Source: Dioscorea cayenensis subsp. rotundata (Eukaryota; Streptophyta; Magnoliopsida; Dioscoreales; Dioscoreaceae). Taken from it: 64,000 nucleotides of DNA. Location of the stretch: contig NC_052474.1 in assembly GCF_009730915.1 (NCBI RefSeq), positions 97,501-161,500 on the forward strand. The letters run 5' to 3'. Positions 60,548-64,000 of the stretch are shown one piece after another (within the stretch, counting starts at the first letter, position 1; each line of letters opens with the position of its first letter). Made by a program: the position numbers and the translations under genes. The notes beneath the pieces were generated by a model, which saw only the letters and a list, made by a program, of their open reading frames with translations, was not told the origin of the DNA and did not search any database.

Positions 60548-61952
60548 CTTATAAGTAGATGTGGCCATTTTGAACCGAAACCGTGGAACCGAACCGCCAA
60601 AAACCGGAACCGGAACTGGAAAAACCGTAACCGTCCTAAAACCGGAACCGGAACCTTCATATAAGGTTCTGTTCCGGTTTCAAAATTTAAAAACCGTGAA
60701 ACAGGCGGTTCCATATGCGGTTCCATATGCGGTTCAACCGGCAGTTCCACATACGGTTCAACCAAAGGTTCAAAACAAAAGTTCATATTATATTATATAA
60801 ATATAATATGAATAATGTCATACTATATAAATATAATATGAATAATGTCATACTATATAAATAACGTCATTTATGATTAGGTTTTTATTTTGTTAATATC
60901 ATTAATTAGTAATTAATTAAGTAATTGCATGTTTAAAGATATTTTAAATAATTAATTAAAGATATTAACCAAATTGATTATTGAATAGGTCTGATTCTGA
61001 ATACTTGATTAGCCGATTAGGTCTAATTTGTGACATTCGTCCAACTTATATGTCTTGTCATCGTACGAAACTTTGTTACACATGCGAGAGGATAAAGTTA
61101 TAATTAATTGATTATGCCTACAAATTATTAGTTACAAATTAAATATGGATTTATTAAAAATAATTTAATTAACGAGAAGTACTTAAATATTCAATTCTTT
61201 AGTAGATTTCCATATTATTTTTTTATAATTTAATATAAAAAAACAAAGACTAGATTTTTATATATCTTCGGTTTTGAAACTTACAAAAATTAACGTAGTT
61301 CATATTAAATTATATTTATTTTTATATAAATGAAAAATATACTTGAGTAAAAATGCTCTCATGTAAAAACATTTGAATCATTAAAAAAAATATAAATAAA
61401 TAAAATAAAATAAACATGAATATATATGTGTATATATATCAATTTGCCTGATTTTGTTGATCATTTATATATATATATATATATTCCAATATATAGATAA
61501 AACTCCCAAGATTTTTCAATTTGTAGAACTATGCAACTTATATAAGTATACTAGAAATCAAAAAGAAAAAAAGGAAAAAAATAAAAAAATAAAAAAACAA
61601 TTCCTAAAGAAAAAAACAAATAACATACATGAACATTAAAAAAATAATAACAACAAAAATAAATAAAAACATTGAAAACCTTGGGTATACTGGTATACCT
61701 ACTAACTTAACCTACTATCTTATATTAGTATTAAATTAATTCTTGTATTTTTGTGTTAATTAATTTGAATCATTGAATTATTTAGTTTAAAAAAAAAACT
61801 GAACCGTATGAACCGTCAAACCGGAACCGTTGAACCAAACCGCCAGAACCGGAACCGAAACCGAACCGCCAAGAACCTTGCCTAGGAGGTTCGGTTCCGG
61901 TTCAGGAACCGTAACCGGTGATTCCTGAACCGTGGCCATGTCTACTTATAAG
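60548..61952. mobile_element. Non-autonomous hAT-like transposon with CTTATAAG target duplication
   Basis: The element runs 60556-61944 (1389 bp). The 8-base direct repeat CTTATAAG flanks it (60548-60555 and 61945-61952). Ends are TAGATGTGGCCA at the left and, inverted, TAGACATGGCCA at the right, giving short imperfect TIRs. Both subterminal regions (about 60570-60775 and 61800-61935) are packed with AACCGGAACCG/CCGGTTCCGG-type motifs in both orientations, as expected for hAT transposase binding sites. The middle is AT-rich and no transposase is encoded. The Thr/Pro-rich ORFs at the left end are by-products of the motif array. Confidence 0.8.
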
Positions 61953-62261
61953 TTATAAGTATGATTTTGATCTAAACATGGTGCTTTTTATAAGGTAAAA
62001 CCCTAAAGCCCTATATCGGATGTTCTAATTAAAGTAGACAAATCCCCGTATAGACTGGGTTGGATAATCACAACTTGTCAATGAGATATATAATAAGTGA
62101 AGGCCCTTCCCTGCCTTGCCTTCTGTTGCCTTCCTTCTTGATACCAGGCCATCAGCATCAAACAGCCTGGGCCAGTGGGCTTCATCTTTTAGATTTAGTC
62201 CTAGTTATAGTTTAGGTTATTTGGGCTACCTTGCATTACACCTGCTTTGGACTGTTATGAA
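61953..62261. other. Gene-free interval
   Basis: About 300 bases with no supported gene. CCTTCCCTGCCTTGCCTTC iterations occur near 62105 and a TTGGGCTACC (site II-like TGGGCT) at 62222. Confidence 0.4.
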
Positions 62262-62465
62262 TGATATATATATATATTTTGATGAAGTGGAAGAATCACA
62301 AATGCATTAATAAAAAATCAAGTACAAAGAGAGCATACAGAAAAACTCCACTAGAAGTGAACAAAAAAACACATATAGACAAAGACAAAAGAAGCTCGAC
62401 ATGAACCAAGAAAACACACTGAGACACAGGGGGAGGAGAGAGACTCCTCCAAGACTTAGAACAAC
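62262..62465 (-). mobile_element. LINE 3' end, minus orientation
   Basis: On the minus strand CTTCTAGTGGAGTTTTTCTG leads to TTTGTACTTG, then TTATTAATGCATTTGTGATT, then CCACTTCATCAAAATATATA. This order and wording are typical of plant L1 3' untranslated ends. The TAGTGGAGT and AATGCATTTGTG blocks recur in the tail at 38883-39040. It is 5' truncated with no coding part. Confidence 0.55.
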
Positions 62466-63422
62466 AAATGCTATACTTTCAACTCTTTATTCCTCTTCTC
62501 GTGCTTGATTTACATGAATGAAAAATCTTTAGATAAATAAAAAGATATTGATAAAAAAAAAAAAAATCCGAGAGCCGTCAATGTAGTTCAAAGTAAGATT
62601 CAGTTTTCCTGCTCAGGTAAAATTGAATATGGAAAGATTAAGAAAAACGAAATTTATGGATTGAGTTTCTGCTCTTACGTCTGCAATAAAAGGGTGAGTG
62701 TTTTATTCTTTTTCTCAATTAAAGATAGAATGTTCCTCTTGTTATTTATCTTTTCTGTCGTAGAAGATTGGGCAGCTATTTATGCACGTCTGCGGTCTGC
62801 CCATCTGATACAAATAGTGGGTCTGGAAATGTCATAACAATTGAGGAGCTATTTTACTGCATCACCACCCCTTTAAATTGGTTAAAATTTCTATGCATTT
62901 GAGAAAATGCTTCAAAAGTTCAAAAGTTTTTTTTTTAAAAAAATTATAAGATATATATATATATCTAGAGAGAGAGAGACACACACACTTGTAGCTCTAT
63001 GGCTGATGAGATAAATCAATAATTCGCTGTATATGATGATTCCTTGGGCCAACGGCTGGCCATTCCTCCCCGACCTTTATAAACAAAACAACAAAATACT
63101 TCAATATCATATATTTATATAGAGAGAAACAAAAAAAAAAGTGCAAAAGTTTTTTTAAAAAAAAAACAGAGAAAGAAAGAAAGAAAGATATTACATTACA
63201 AGCATTGATTCGCTTCATCAAGCCACCAACTCAAACAACCTTTACAAACCTGCCCCAACCCCAAACCGGGAATCTCGAGATAAAAAGAAAAAAACCCGGT
63301 GAAAAAAAAAAAAAAAATTTAAAAGAAGAAGAAGAAGAAAGATAAGATTAAGAATCTAAGATAGTAGAAGATTATTGAATTTTCTATGTGGGTTTAATAA
63401 ATTCATTAAAATAGGAGTAGGT
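62466..63422. other. 3' flank of the right-edge gene and spacer
   Basis: No gene is supported. (TA)n at 62951-62962 is followed by GAGAGA at 62966-62978 and CACACA. A (GAAA)n-type run lies at 63170-63186. Positions 63190-63422 are probably the 3' untranslated region of the minus-strand gene that ends at 63423. Confidence 0.4.
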
Positions 63423-64000
63423 CTAGAGTCTGTAGATGATGAGGAAGCAGGGAAGTACGGCACGTGAGTCGAAGACGAGGAGCTCGCCTCGGGCCGAGGA
63501 AACTGACTCGAACCGCCCGCTAGGTTCGCACGTACCGGACCTGACCCGGCCAGCAATGACTCGGCAGACTAGCATGGACCGCCTCCCGCTCCCGCCGCCT
63601 ACGCTCTCGTGGGCCCCGCCGCTGCCCGCGAAAGTACGGATCCCTCCGGTCGAGCAGGCAACCACGCGGGCATCATAGATTACATCATCGGCGGTAGCGG
63701 CGGCGGCGACGGCGACGGCTGAGGCGGAAGATGAAGGCGGGGCGCATTGAAACCGCATCATCTCGTTGCCATCGGCGGCACAGCGACCATCGTTGGCCCC
63801 CTCAGCCATTCCTTGGACTGCAGCGCGGTAGTCCTCGAAGCGGGAGACGGTGCGGGTAGGGTTATGGACCCGAAAGAGCATCTCGATCTCGCCGGGGAAA
63901 GGAGTGCCACGAGACGACCAGCTGGAGGCGAAGATAATCTCGACGACGCGACGTGAAGAGTGTCCTGCGGGGAGCTCCGTGAGAGTGGGAAGGGACTTGG
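63423..64000 (-). CDS. Plant C2H2-like zinc-finger family protein, C-terminal part (runs off the right edge)
   Basis: An open minus-strand frame runs from the window edge to the stop at 63425-63423: 192 codons including the stop, preceded by a partial codon. It reads KSLPTLTELPAGHSSRRVVE, then FASSWSSRGTPFPGEIE, MLFRVHNPTRTVSRFEDYRA, CAADGNEMMRFQC, GIRTFAGSGGAHES, MLVCRVIAGRVRSG, and ends LLVFDSRAVLPCFLIIYRL. This matches the C-terminal domain of a plant family annotated as C2H2-like zinc-finger proteins (for example Arabidopsis At4g27240). That domain resembles the PARP catalytic fold, probably without activity. The zinc finger itself would lie beyond the window. The segment is GC-rich (Ala-rich runs) against AT-rich flanks. 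The function is unknown. Confidence 0.78.
   Translation of the reverse strand, partial: KSLPTLTELPAGHSSRRVVEIIFASSWSSRGTPFPGEIEMLFRVHNPTRTVSRFEDYRAAVQGMAEGANDGRCAADGNEMMRFQCAPPSSSASAVAVAAAATADDVIYDARVVACSTGGIRTFAGSGGAHESVGGGSGRRSMLVCRVIAGRVRSGTCEPSGRFESVSSARGELLVFDSRAVLPCFLIIYRL

Noticed and set aside
60561-60800. Thr/Pro/Val-rich ORF at the left end of the hAT element
   Set aside because: It is a translation of the AACCGG and GGTTCCATATGC arrays. The opposite strand gives an equally patterned ORF, so neither is coding.

Overview
The window is nuclear DNA of a flowering plant. Genes carry GT-AG introns with AT-rich interiors, intergenic DNA is rich in (TA)n, ATTAATTA and GCATGC motifs, and the proteins are plant-type: a RIN2-class RING/CUE E3 ligase, a GOLVEN/RGF peptide precursor, plant SKA1, plant NDUFB8, two hybrid proline-rich 8-cysteine proteins, an NPF6 anion transporter and an ORP1C-type oxysterol-binding protein. 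A non-grass monocot is my guess; the sequence alone does not settle the species.

Layout, left to right. 1.0-8.5 kb (+): RIN2/RIN3-like E3 ligase, 12 exons. 11.2-12.6 kb (+): a peptide-hormone locus in which one signal-peptide exon can lead to two different RGF/GLV-type C-terminal peptides, depending on use of one splice donor. 14.1-18.0 kb (+): SKA1 kinetochore protein, 9 exons, behind a promoter with E2F, telo-box and site II motifs. 18.7-22.3 kb (+): NDUFB8, complex I. 24.1 and 25.8 kb (+): two single-exon HyPRP/8CM cell-wall proteins. 28.1-31.5 kb (+): a complete-ended but RT-deleted Ty1/copia element with GAAGC target duplication. 31.5-39.4 kb: gene-free, filled with small transposons (foldback element, Stowaway-like MITE, two palindromic-ended MITE families, a tRNA-derived SINE, LINE tails). 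39.5-42.8 kb (+): NPF6 transporter with Tyr in place of the nitrate-binding His. 43.9-47.1 kb (-): a VAP27/MSP-domain pseudogene. 49.2-55.3 kb (-): ORP1C-like lipid-transfer protein, 10 exons. 55.4-63.4 kb: gene-free, with a non-autonomous hAT element and a candidate SINE. 63.4 kb to the right edge (-): 3' part of a plant C2H2-like gene.

The genes do not form a pathway; this is an ordinary plant euchromatic stretch. The strongest candidate for something new is the RGF/GLV locus with two alternative peptide endings. Also notable are the NPF6 His-to-Tyr change, the VAP pseudogene damaged by a 7-bp near-duplication, and two MITE families built on the same palindromic plan. All exon boundaries were placed by eye from reading frame, GT/AG sites and family knowledge; no alignment or RNA evidence was available.
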